Source: Campanula takesimana
Taxonomy: Eukaryota > Streptophyta > Magnoliopsida > Asterales > Campanulaceae
Direction of reading: 5' to 3'
Assembly: GCA_026119855.1 (NCBI GenBank)
Contig: JAOWBW010000250.1
Span: 372,001-436,000, forward strand
Length of the DNA stretch: 64,000 bases
Under the pieces are notes generated by a model, which worked only from the letters and a program-made list of their open reading frames with translations, ran no database searches and was not told the DNA's origin. Positions 1 to 8,293 of the stretch are shown one piece after another. Position numbers and translations under genes: made by a program. The stretch's first letter is position 1, and each line of letters opens with the position of its first letter.

Positions 1-862
1 ACATTCCTTATTCATTTAAATGTTATGCTTGTTTGGCCATGATAATCATGAGGGTGATGAAACCTTAGTGTTCATCATTTTCCTCTTTGGTTTAGCCTCA
101 AAATCCCACTTTTGGGTCATAAAGATTCAATCTTTATGTGTTATTTTGACTCTTGGAAGGATTTTAAGTCATAAAATGTCATCTTGGTGATAAAGTTCCA
201 ATCTTTATTCACCAAATGACCAACTTTGGTCCAAAAGGGACATTCATCAACTTTCTTGATTTTCTCCTATGATTGCTCATGATCACACCCAAATACTTGT
301 TTTGGGGGACCAAGTGATGATCATTTAGCATAGGAATGATGTTATAAAACTTGTAAAATGATTTCTTGCAAACTGGGATCAAAAACAGTTTGTCCAGCTT
401 CAGACAGAATGCCCTATTTCTGTTCTGAACTGGACTGTGCTTGAGCAAACTGTAAAACCCCAGAATCGCCTCCTCCAGCCGTACGGCTACTTTAGGTAGG
501 AAGGCAAAATTTTCTATTTTTCCCTCTGACCTTTGTCTTGTCACTCAAGGCCCCTTTTTCAGCCGAGTTTCTCAAATAAAATCAATAACAGAATTTTTCC
601 GTTAAATACACATACATACATATACACATTTTAACTAACTTAGGGAGACTCAGCTTTGTCCGAGGCAACTTGAGAGGACGTAAAAACTCCTCCCAAGTTG
701 TAACCTGACCTCCGAACCTTTGAACTCAAACCTTTGTCATTTTGTTGGGTTTAGAATTAACAAAATGTGGCGACTCCGTTAAATTTGACCGGTTCCCGTG
801 TTTGGCATTTTGTCCTCGTGCGAACTTCGCTTGTTTCGCCCCGAGGGCTGGATCCTTACAGT
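1..862 (+). repeat. Element 0: 3' portion of a 5' LTR (start lies off the window)
   Basis: The right border is seen directly: the sequence ends in ...CCTTACA at 862 and is followed by one G and then a TGG-initial primer site, the same arrangement as in elements 1, A and B. No TG start with matching termini was found between 1 and 862, so the LTR probably begins upstream of the window. It contains a PBS-like TGGCGACTC at 768-776, 96 bp before the real primer site. No convincing ORF. Assignment to a Tat-like Ty3/gypsy element rests on the primer site and on leader similarity to element A. Confidence 0.7.
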
Positions 863-863
863 G

Positions 864-881
864 GCGACTCCGCTGGGGATA
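864..881 (+). promoter_or_regulatory. Element 0 primer binding site (PBS)
   Basis: TGGCGACTCCGCTGGGGA lies one base after the LTR end. Its core differs by one base from the sites of elements 1, A and B (T to C at position 10). A site starting TGG would pair with a tRNA 3' CCA end. From memory, Ogre/Tat elements use tRNA-Arg; the exact tRNA was not checked. Confidence 0.8.
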
Positions 882-2229
882 TGGAGTGCTTTCGGACTTC
901 TTTCTAGAAGGTTCGGGGGCATTCTTGTGTGGGTCAAACTCCCGTTCCCGTTAGTTGACTTCTTGCATATTTGTGTGTGCTTGCTGTTTCTGTTTGAACT
1001 GTTTTGAGTACATACGTTCTGGAAACACAATAAACTGGGGCTTGATGATCAGAAGTTGGAGAAACTGAGAAAAATCTTCACCCTCTTGCTTTAGCCATAC
1101 GGCTACTTTGGGTAGGGACCAGAATGTTGCCAATTAACAGTTTGGTGCAGGGATGCAACATTCTGGGTGCCCTCTCTGCTTCTACTTGTCCAGGTTCCAA
1201 ATTTACAGTCTTACTTGTGCACATTACCTTCATTCTTTTGGCCAAAACTTGGTTTTAAAAGGTAATAAAACTTGGTTATGCATGATCTTTTGTCAATAAA
1301 ATGGTTTCTAAAACCCTATCGTGCATAACCCCTTTAGTAAGGGTTTTCTTGAGTCTCCTCGTTGTGCACAAATTGCTTTGTACAAAAGGGTTTCAATGTA
1401 AAATATTTCTTTTGCAAAAGTTTGATTCAAAATTCTTTGTTGTGCACAACTTGGTACATGTACAAGTTTTGGTCTTTGTTTGATTATATTCTTTGATTTG
1501 TTGTGTATAGATTGCTCAATTCATGCTTGTTCATACTTGTTCATATCTTGCTTATGCCATGCTCATGATATCGAAAAATGAATTGAAAATCTCTCTTTTT
1601 ACTCAAAAAAGGAGCATAGAATGACTTCACACCACGCGCACTTGACCGTGCACGTTCCAAATACCCTTTAAACCCGGGGTGGATGCCATGATGTAGCTCG
1701 TTGGGCGCTCTTGTTCCCTTCGATGCGCGCACGGGTCCATCCCACCTTCCCTTCCAAACCGAGTCAACCACACTTGTCCGTGACACACAAATACCGTGAC
1801 TATGGTTGGTTTTTGGTCTAGATCACGTTACCACGTCCTTGATACGTGCTCAAAGCTAATTGTGGCCAAATTAATGCCCGATTTGTGACTCCTTGATGAA
1901 ATGCAAGCGTGGCCTAACCAGCCTCCAACTCGTGTGTTAGTGACGACCGCAATTAGCAAGGGCCATGTACTAAGGATAGGGTGACACTGTGTCGTTAAGC
2001 CCTAATGAACGAGTTATTTTAATCATCCTTAAGCCCATGGTTAAGGATTGAGACGCCTCATTCAAAATGAGGTCATGACGGAATGTCGACGCAGCCTTCG
2101 GTGTAGCCTTTGGGGAAAAGTCTCGATTCCGACTGGGGCTTAACCATGATTAGGATGACCCGCATATTGGTAACCTTACGATGCACTAGAACCTAGGTTC
2201 ACTTATTTTGATCGGTGGAAGCCGCGTGC

Positions 2230-2303
2230 CCTATAGGACCCTCGCCCGGGATAGTCCGTCCTTGGGAGCGTGCAATACAGGTGAAAAAAGAGGGGTCTAT
2301 AGG
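2230..2303 (+). other. Conserved leader stem-loop (element 0 copy)
   Basis: The left arm CCTATAGGACCCTC at 2230 can pair, with an interior mismatch, with the right arm GAGGGGTCTATAGG at 2290-2303. The same arms occur in element A at 7976-8045. The loops between the arms differ, yet both keep complementary C-rich/G-rich words. The position shortly upstream of gag suggests a packaging, dimerisation or translation signal; that is inference. Confidence 0.5.
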
Positions 2304-2489
2304 CGTAGTGATGGCCTCCACTGATCCAGGGTTTAGATTAGTTGCGAAAAAGAAGAGAAATCTTTTCCAAGCATTTAGGAATAAAAATGTGTTTTAAGTA
2401 AACTTGAATGATTTATTAATCGCGCGTTGCATGAGCTTGCTCCGTTTTTGCTTCCTGTCTTTGATACATTGAATTGTTTCGATAACCAG

Positions 2490-2765
2490 TGTCACCCCCG
2501 TTAAGTCTTTGGAAGGATTCATGTTATCCTTCAAGACCTTCGTCAAGTCCCGTTTAGCCTTTGGATGGATCCATGTTATCCTCCAAGACTTTTGATTATT
2601 CCCGTTTAGTCTTTGGACGGATCCATGTTATCCTCCAAGACTTTTGATTAGTCCCGTTTAAGTCTTTGGAAGGATCCGTGTTATCCTTCAAGACCTCCGT
2701 CAAGTCCCGTTAAGTCTTTGGAAGGATCCATGTTATCCTTTAAGACCCTCGTTAAGATCCCCGTT
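2490..2765 (+). repeat. Tandem array, about 5 units of 60-66 bp, element 0 leader
   Basis: Units read roughly (A)GTCTTTGGANGGATCCATG followed by TTATCCTYCAAGAC and a spacer. The two halves are complementary (GTCTT..GGANGGAT against ATCCTYCAAGAC), so each unit can fold into a hairpin. A/T and C/G changes in the arms differ between units. Confidence 0.75.
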
Positions 2766-2918
2766 GACACCCTAGGCAAAGTCCCCTAGGTCCCCGCAAA
2801 GATCCCCGTTAAATTCTAAGAATAGTCCCCTAGGAAGCCAGTCAAGTCCTTGGATGGATTCTCGTTAAGACATTAGTCGTGTTCGTCCTTCCCTCTTAAG
2901 ATTCTAAACCCGTTCGAA

Positions 2919-2979
2919 CTACGGTGACCTGAGCCTCTCATCACGTGGGACCCCCTCCCTCGTGGTGAGGGGAACGTAG
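2919..2979 (+). other. CTACG/GACCTGAG hairpin motif (element 0 leader)
   Basis: CTACG at 2919-2923 pairs with CGTAG at 2975-2979. Between them lie the invariant GACCTGAG and a long inner stem (CTCATCACG near 2936 against CGTGGTGAG near 2961). This is the longest copy of a motif found at least seven times in the window. Confidence 0.6.
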
Positions 2980-3087
2980 GCAACTTCGGCCCGGTGAAAT
3001 ATCCCAAATAGAGACACGTGTGTCTTTAACCCAAGTGTTCACCCAATGATTACCCGAGCCTAAACTACCTTTTTTTTCGTGGCTTAG

Positions 3088-3297
3088 ATGAAGTGGAAGA
3101 GAGCATCATGTCGCCGACTGGTGCGTGTGGAGTCAGAAAGTTCCCCGGTCACTATAACCTCCCTGATCCGGTACCTCAGAAAGATCACTTCAATGGACAG
3201 TAGCTTGAGAAATGACACCGCGGATAATTCGGAGGGCCTAACGAACGAAGAGTTGTTCCAAGCTTCAGAAACCCCCGGGGCTGGGAAAGAAGCCATC
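3088..3297 (+). pseudogene. Element 0 ORF, 5' part (probable gag N-terminus), interrupted by element 1
   Basis: An ATG at 3088 opens a 70-codon reading frame that runs to the exact left border of element 1 (the TSD CCATC is 3293-3297). The frame resumes after the right TSD copy at 63574 in the same phase and stays open to 64000. Interrupted ORFs with that continuity are unlikely by chance, so this is the start of a real element 0 protein. By position after the leader it should be gag, but no gag core motif is visible in the part present, so the product name is inference. The fragment is charged and Ser/Thr-rich. Confidence 0.6.
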
Positions 3298-3487
3298 TGT
3301 AGACACCCCGCCTTGGACCGCTCACCCCGATTGCACATTTGATTTTGTGTTTCTCCCCATTTTAAGTGTTTCTCGTTAGTTTCTGTCACTTCCGTTAAGT
3401 CCCTGACTGACTTCGTTAAGTCCAGGGACTAAACTGAATAACAGGGCTGACTTTCTAGTCCATTCTGTCAAAATTGCCTTCTCTGAG

Positions 3488-3560
3488 TCGCGCGCCTCCG
3501 ACAGGAGGAGCCAGGCGCGCGCGCCTCCCGCCCCCAAAGCAGGAAGCGCGCGCCTCTGGG
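3488..3560 (+). promoter_or_regulatory. GC-rich palindrome cluster in element 1 LTR
   Basis: Three boxes of the type AGGCGCGCGCCT (a perfect palindrome) or close variants lie about 115-190 bp upstream of the LTR TATA box. The 3' LTR copy near 62765-62830 has lost CpGs by C-to-T or G-to-A change (GTCGCG to GTCACG, GCGCGCGC to GCGCGTGC). Confidence 0.6.
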
Positions 3561-3674
3561 CGTCAGTTACAGATTTCTGGCCAGGATTCTCTCCCTTGCT
3601 CAATTTACAGGATTTTGCCCGGGAAGAATTTCTTGGTGACTGAGTTTTGGCACTAAAAACACCTCTCTTTCACC

Positions 3675-3680
3675 TATAAA
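3675..3680 (+). promoter_or_regulatory. TATA box of element 1 LTR
   Basis: CACCTATAAAAACC, preserved in the 3' LTR at 62950-62955. It is the likely core promoter for genomic RNA; the start site would be about 30 bp downstream. Confidence 0.6.
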
Positions 3681-4287
3681 AACCTCTCTTTACCTCCATT
3701 TTCAGGGACCGAAAACCTTAGACCTTGGATCTTTTACTCTAAATCATACAAAGAAGCCAAATTTCTTACCTTTAAGGCATTTCCAAAGGCATTCATCAAG
3801 AAGTGTTTGAAGTCTCTCGAAGACTAGGTAAAAACCATTTCCTCCCTCTTCTCGACCTCATCTCTTTTCTCTTTCTTTTTTGTTTTATCAAAGTGCAATC
3901 ACCCAAATCATTTTGGGACATGACTCTAATGATCACCTCATCTCATTGAGGTCGGTTAAGGAGTTATCTCCTACATTCCAAACTCTATTTTAAACCCCCT
4001 TTTTATGATTTAAAGAAGAAGAAGAAGAACATTACCATTTATGTAAATTTTGATCAAGCAAGACCAACTTTAGTTGGGCGAGATGGGTGTTTCGGTACTT
4101 CCCATCTCGTAATCTAACCCCCGAACCTCAAAACAAAGAATCTCTGTTTTCGTAATCAAACTTAGGCTATTATCAATAGGTTTTTCTTATGTTCCTCAAA
4201 ACATAGGTGGCGACTCTAAAAACAAGTTAGACATCCTAGGATAACTCACCGCTCTAGCCAAGCCGTGGTCCCCCGGGGTATCTACAG

Positions 4288-4305
4288 TGGCGACTCTGCT
4301 GGGGA
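4288..4305 (+). promoter_or_regulatory. Element 1 primer binding site
   Basis: TGGCGACTCTGCTGGGGA, one base after the LTR end; identical to the sites of elements A and B. Confidence 0.85.
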
Positions 4306-5520
4306 GAATTGAGGGTTAAACTTGCATCTGATCAATATCTACATCTTTTCTGGGCATTCTGATTCCTGATGGGGGAGGCGCGCGCTTCTGGCCTCTTCAG
4401 CTTAAGGCGCGCGCATCCCGCATCAAGGACCAGAATCGCCCACTTCTTCATGTTCTTCATCTTCTTCTTCTGCTATTCTGCACTAATCATTTCTGCAGGG
4501 GTTACAATATGAACATAGGACCAGGGCAATCCCCTGAGTCCAAAATCTGACATTCTGACAGGTGTGACCAGAAGCGCGCGCCTCCTAATAGCATTGCGCC
4601 ATGCGCGCGCGTCTCACATCAACACTCAGAGGCGCACGCTTCTGGGTTGGTTCCCAGAACAGAAACAGGTTTTAGTGACTGAGCAGAACAGTAGGGTGTG
4701 GGCACAGTTGCCTGCATCAGAACAGAATTGAACCTCGGACTGTTGATTTTTATGTTTTATTTACCGGTCACACGGGTGATTCGGGAGTTGTAATTTATAT
4801 GCTTATGTGTTTTGTTTTTTTTGTTTTTCTTTTCAAAAAAAAAAAAGTAAAAAAATTTTTGTCACGTGATAGACCTCACACTACATGCACATATTCCTAT
4901 GAACTGCTCACTATCGAGTCGCACAAGTTTGACCCCAAACCCGTCGAGGCCCGTCCTAGAAAGTTTCAAGCTCCACTCGACCTTGGCTCTTTCGAAGCGG
5001 TAAACCTCAGCCCGTGGTTTAGTTCAAGACTACATGCCGGGGGTGACCTTTGAGCCTCATATTCAAGCCGAGCACAAGCCACACAATTCTAGTTAGGGTC
5101 TAACACTCCGTGACTCAAGTCGGTTTCCATGTACCGAGATTTCCCTAAACTAATGTCTTCAAATCTTACATGCCAACTTGTTGAAACGGACGCAATAAAA
5201 ATCCGTCTCCAAAAGTGGTTATTTTGGACGAAAATAAAAATCCGTCCCCGCATGTATGCTTTACTACATTAATTTAGTTTAATCCCGATACATGTAGGAT
5301 TCACAAACGCGATGGAATCCGATGAGTATATGGGACCGCGAGATGGTCTATATACTAGTGTGACGATTCCATTATTTTCTTAGAAACCCCAAAAGGGATC
5401 CATTCCCTCCGACTTATAAAAAAAAAAAAAGAAGAAGAGTTTTTTCTTATGTGGTTCGAGTCGTGTGCCCAACTGTGTGTTCTAAGCCTCTTCGTGGACT
5501 GCAAGTGTTACTCAAGACTG
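4306..5520 (+). other. Element 1 leader, left part
   Basis: No gene. It has scattered GCGCGCGCC-type boxes at 4376-4425 and 4570-4645 resembling those of its own LTR, and homopolymer A/T tracts near 4810-4855 and 5420. It is cut at 5520 by element A (TSD GACTG, 5516-5520) and resumes at 31339. Confidence 0.7.
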
Positions 5521-5720
5521 TGTTAGTACCCGACCTGAAAATGAGTTTATTAGGACTTTCCCAAAAATACAAGGACTTTATAGGAATTAGAAACCTTGCA
5601 AAGACTTGTCCCGGATTCCCAAAATATCTCATTTATGGCAAAATCTATCAAATTAGGTAATAAATGGTTTCCTTAAAACCATGCAGAAACCCTAGCTTAA
5701 GAATCAAGTCAGCCGGCAGC

Positions 5721-5809
5721 CTTGGCCACGCGGCCAACATTGCTCCGCGTTGATCTTGGCCACACGGCCACTCTTGTCGCCGTCTTCATTCTTGGCCAGG
5801 CGGCCAACC
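5721..5809 (+). promoter_or_regulatory. Three TTGGCC-nnnn-GGCCAA palindromes in element A LTR
   Basis: Copies start at about 5721, 5755 and 5791, spaced about 35 bp apart. The last ends about 45 bp before the TATA box. The middle copy is CACACGG here and CACGCGG in the 3' LTR (30424 onward), a CpG decay. The same box occurs six times upstream of PMD1 and three times upstream of PMD2, and in element B LTRs. Confidence 0.65.
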
Positions 5810-5853
5810 TTGCGCCGGATGATCTGGACCATCAGATCCCTCCATCAGTTTAC

Positions 5854-5860
5854 TATATAA
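5854..5860 (+). promoter_or_regulatory. TATA box of element A LTR
   Basis: TTACTATATAAACC downstream of the palindrome array; the same context is in the 3' LTR near 30520. Likely core promoter of the genomic RNA. Confidence 0.65.
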
Positions 5861-6346
5861 ACCACTCCATTCCATTGGTTTTAGGATCCGATTTTGAGAG
5901 CTCTAAATCCGAGTTTTTGGAGTTCTTAAACACTTTTTTCTCTCTAATTAACATTCAAACATTTAAGAAGATCCAAGGTTTATTTCTTGCCAACATAGGT
6001 AAGTTTTATAACTTTTCCTTCGTGTTCTTGCATTATTTTTAATGTAGATATTTTATATTCATGTTCGTACATGTTTATTCATAGTTTCTTCATATTCTTT
6101 GCATGCTCATTCATATGTTCATAATATGTTCTTCATATGTTCATCGTGTTCATAGATTAAAACCTTATTTATGCTATATTTAGGGTTGCGATCTTCATGT
6201 TTGCACGTTATTTCATAGCCGATGATGATCGAGGGTTCATCAACCCGAGGATGATCTAGGAACTACTTCTAAACCCTAATCTTTAGGTAAATTCCCCCTC
6301 ATTATGCATGATCCCGATTCTTCTGCCTATTCTAATTCTCTGCGAA

Positions 6347-6385
6347 CTACGCTGACCTGAGCTTCTCACATTGAGAGGAACGTAG
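6347..6385 (+). other. CTACG/GACCTGAG hairpin motif (element A LTR)
   Basis: CTACG pairs with CGTAG around GACCTGAG and an inner stem CTTCTCA/TGAGAGG. The 3' LTR copy is 31012-31050. Confidence 0.6.
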
Positions 6386-6669
6386 GAAATCTTCGGATCC
6401 GGTCTCAAACACTAACACACTACTAACACATTCATCATGATAGAAAGACCGATCATTCGGGCAATAGGAGTGATAACGTTCAATATTCTTCTCTTGTTGT
6501 AATTTGACCCCCGAACCCATTAAAAATGCTTTTTTCAATGTTTTGGCTTTAATTAAAACGGCGTGGCGACTCTCATAATTTTAATGTCGTTAAGAATATT
6601 CCCTTTGTAAATAAAAATAATCACAAGATACTTCCCATGCGTCGCTTCATCGGAAAGGGGTATTCACAG

Positions 6670-6687
6670 TGGCGACTCTGCTGGGGA
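6670..6687 (+). promoter_or_regulatory. Element A primer binding site
   Basis: TGGCGACTCTGCTGGGGA, one base after the LTR. Same tRNA as elements 1 and B presumably (tRNA-Arg is the candidate from memory of the lineage). Confidence 0.85.
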
Positions 6688-6739
6688 CTGCTTTGAAACT
6701 TTTTCAAACTTAGTGGGTCTAACTTTCGTTCACATCATG

Positions 6740-7300
6740 ATGTCTGCCATGTTCTCACATGCACCTTACACTTTGCCATGTTCTCACATGCACCTTAGAC
6801 TTTGCAATGTTCTCACATGCACCTTACACTTCTGCCATGTTCACACATGCACACACCTGCCATGTTTGCACATGCACACTTGCCATGTTTACACATGCAC
6901 CTTCACATACTTGCCATGTTTACACATGCACACACCTTGCCATGTTTACACATGCACACGCCTGCCATGTTTGCACATGCACACTTGCCATGTTTACACA
7001 TGCACCTCACATACTTGCCATGTTTACACATGCACCCTACATACACTTGCCATGTTTACACATGCACCTCACATACTTGCCATGTTTACACATGAACCTT
7101 ACATACACTTGCCATGTTTACACATGCACCTCACATACTTGCCATGTTTACACATGCACCCTACATACCCTTGCCATGTTTACACTTGCCATGTTTACAC
7201 ATGCTCACACTTGCCATGTTTAACACATGCACACACCTGCCATGTTTACACGTGCACCCAAATGCCTGCCATGTTTACACATGCACCCGCGCACTCCGCC
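6740..7300 (+). repeat. Tandem array with CATGT-TTAC-ACATG core, element A leader
   Basis: About 20 units of 20-34 bp built on TTGCCATGTTTACACATGCAC, with spacers such as CTCACATAC or ACAC. The core is an inverted repeat, CATGT TTAC ACATG. Element B has a short version (45075-45270, opposite strand) with about six units, so copy number varies between relatives. Confidence 0.85.
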
Positions 7301-7399
7301 ATGTTAATACTTGTACCTTGTACCTTGTACCATGTACCCTTGTTATCTTCGCGTTAGTTTTAGGGTCAAACAAAACTCTGCTATGCTCCCTTGTACATT

Positions 7400-7432
<33 letters not shown>
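7400..7432 (+). repeat. (TC)n microsatellite
   Basis: A TCTC run in the leader. Element B has the matching GA run at about 44951-44981. Confidence 0.9.
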
Positions 7433-7433
<1 letters not shown>

Positions 7434-7975
7434 GCATTGCATTGCATCATCTTAACATCAAAAAACTTCTCTATTTTCTCCATAAAAAGAATTAGTTTCT
7501 TGCCACACACTACCACTAGTCCGTGTCAGCACTGCACAGGTCCCCATTACTCGGAGTATTCGATGTGCAGGAATTTGTGTGCTACTGTCGCCCTCTTTTC
7601 GAGTCACTCGTCTACTCCACTCACCGTGTACGTTCCGCGAGCGGTGGGAACCTTTTACCTAACCTGTGTCAACCCACACTAGTATAGGTAACACACCTAG
7701 GTTTTGACCGGTTGGTTTGGCTAGCTTTTTCTTAATAGTCAGTTAACGTGCTGTCTATGTCGATTCATCCCCAAGTCAATGATGAATCGATATCTTTGAG
7801 AGAAAGTGCACAAAAAAGTGATTTCCCTATAAGGGACGTGCCATGGTGAGATGAGTGTTTATTGTCAAGATCTCCGCTCATCATTAACTTGCGTAGGATG
7901 TAACATAGACGTCACGTTAAATGCCTTTAAGGAAGGGTTAGTCGTAGGATCCGATGGTTGGTGGAAGCCGCTTGC

Positions 7976-8045
7976 CCTATAGGACCCTCGCCCAAATTGT
8001 CCGTTTGGGGGTGTGCAATGCAGTTGAAAAACGAGGGGTCTATAG
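7976..8045 (+). other. Conserved leader stem-loop (element A copy)
   Basis: CCTATAGGACCCTCG at the left can pair with CGAGGGGTCTATAG at the right. Between them CCCAAA can pair with TTTGGG. The same arms occur at 2230-2303 in element 0 although the loops differ. Confidence 0.5.
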
Positions 8046-8293
8046 ACGTAATGATGGCCTCCACTGATCGTAGTCTCCTAACTAGTTGCGAAAAAGGGGT
8101 ACCCCTTCCAACCAATTAGGATGTAAATAGTGTATGTTTTTGTAAATTAAAATATACTTTGCATGAGCCTGCCTCCTCTCCTAAATCTCCATTGCCCTTC
8201 AACCTTTCAGCAAAGCAAGTTTGGATCCGTTCGGGTGGTCGACTACAACGTGAAGCTTCTACTCCGTCCACGTTCTCAGTCTCGTCATCAGCA

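Larger units (their letters stand above)
882..3087 (+). other. Element 0 untranslated leader
   Basis: About 2.2 kb without a credible gene between primer site and ORF. It holds a conserved block at 2214-2361 that matches the element A leader at 7960-8100, a tandem array at 2490-2765, and a CTACG/GACCTGAG hairpin at 2919-2979. The rest (about 900-2200) shows only AT-rich sequence with TTGTGCACAA-like words near 1335-1455. Short ORFs here have no recognisable motifs. Confidence 0.65.
3298..4286 (+). repeat. Element 1 5' LTR (989 bp)
   Basis: It matches 62573-63568 over its full length. It starts TGTAGACACCCC and ends GGGGTATCTACA. It contains a GC-rich palindrome cluster (3488-3560), a TATA box (3675-3680) and a PBS-like TGGCGACTC at 4208-4216. 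The 3' copy is 7 bp longer because ACCTTGG is duplicated near 63000. Confidence 0.95.
5521..6668 (+). repeat. Element A 5' LTR (1148 bp)
   Basis: It begins TGTTAGTACCCGACC and ends GGGGTATTCACA. It includes three TTGGCC..GGCCAA palindromes (5721-5809), a TATA box, a CTACG/GACCTGAG hairpin (6347-6385) and a PBS-like TGGCGACTC at 6564-6572. Small ORFs inside are present in both LTR copies and are not genes. Confidence 0.95.
6688..8293 (+). other. Element A leader
   Basis: No gene. It contains a tandem array (6740-7300), a (TC)n tract (about 7400-7432), a segment shared with element B (7310-7700, matching B 44690-45070 reversed), and a conserved stem-loop (7976-8045). Open frames in the array encode only repeat-derived Cys/His/Thr strings. 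A TTG-initiated frame from 8159 is in phase with gag, but the first in-frame ATG is 8294. Confidence 0.75.

Noticed and set aside
1541..1786. 81-codon antisense ORF in the element 0 leader
   Set aside because: No motif, no repeat in the other leaders, length expected by chance.
5722..6042. 106-codon ORF repeated at 30387-30707
   Set aside because: Lies in element A LTR across the promoter palindromes and TATA box; an LTR by-product.
6713..7357. Overlapping ORFs of up to 214 codons rich in Cys, His and Thr
   Set aside because: They are open in all three frames because the underlying tandem repeat lacks stops; no protein-like conservation.
8159..8293. Extended N-terminus of element A gag-pol
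   Set aside because: The extension starts with TTG; the first in-frame ATG is 8294.
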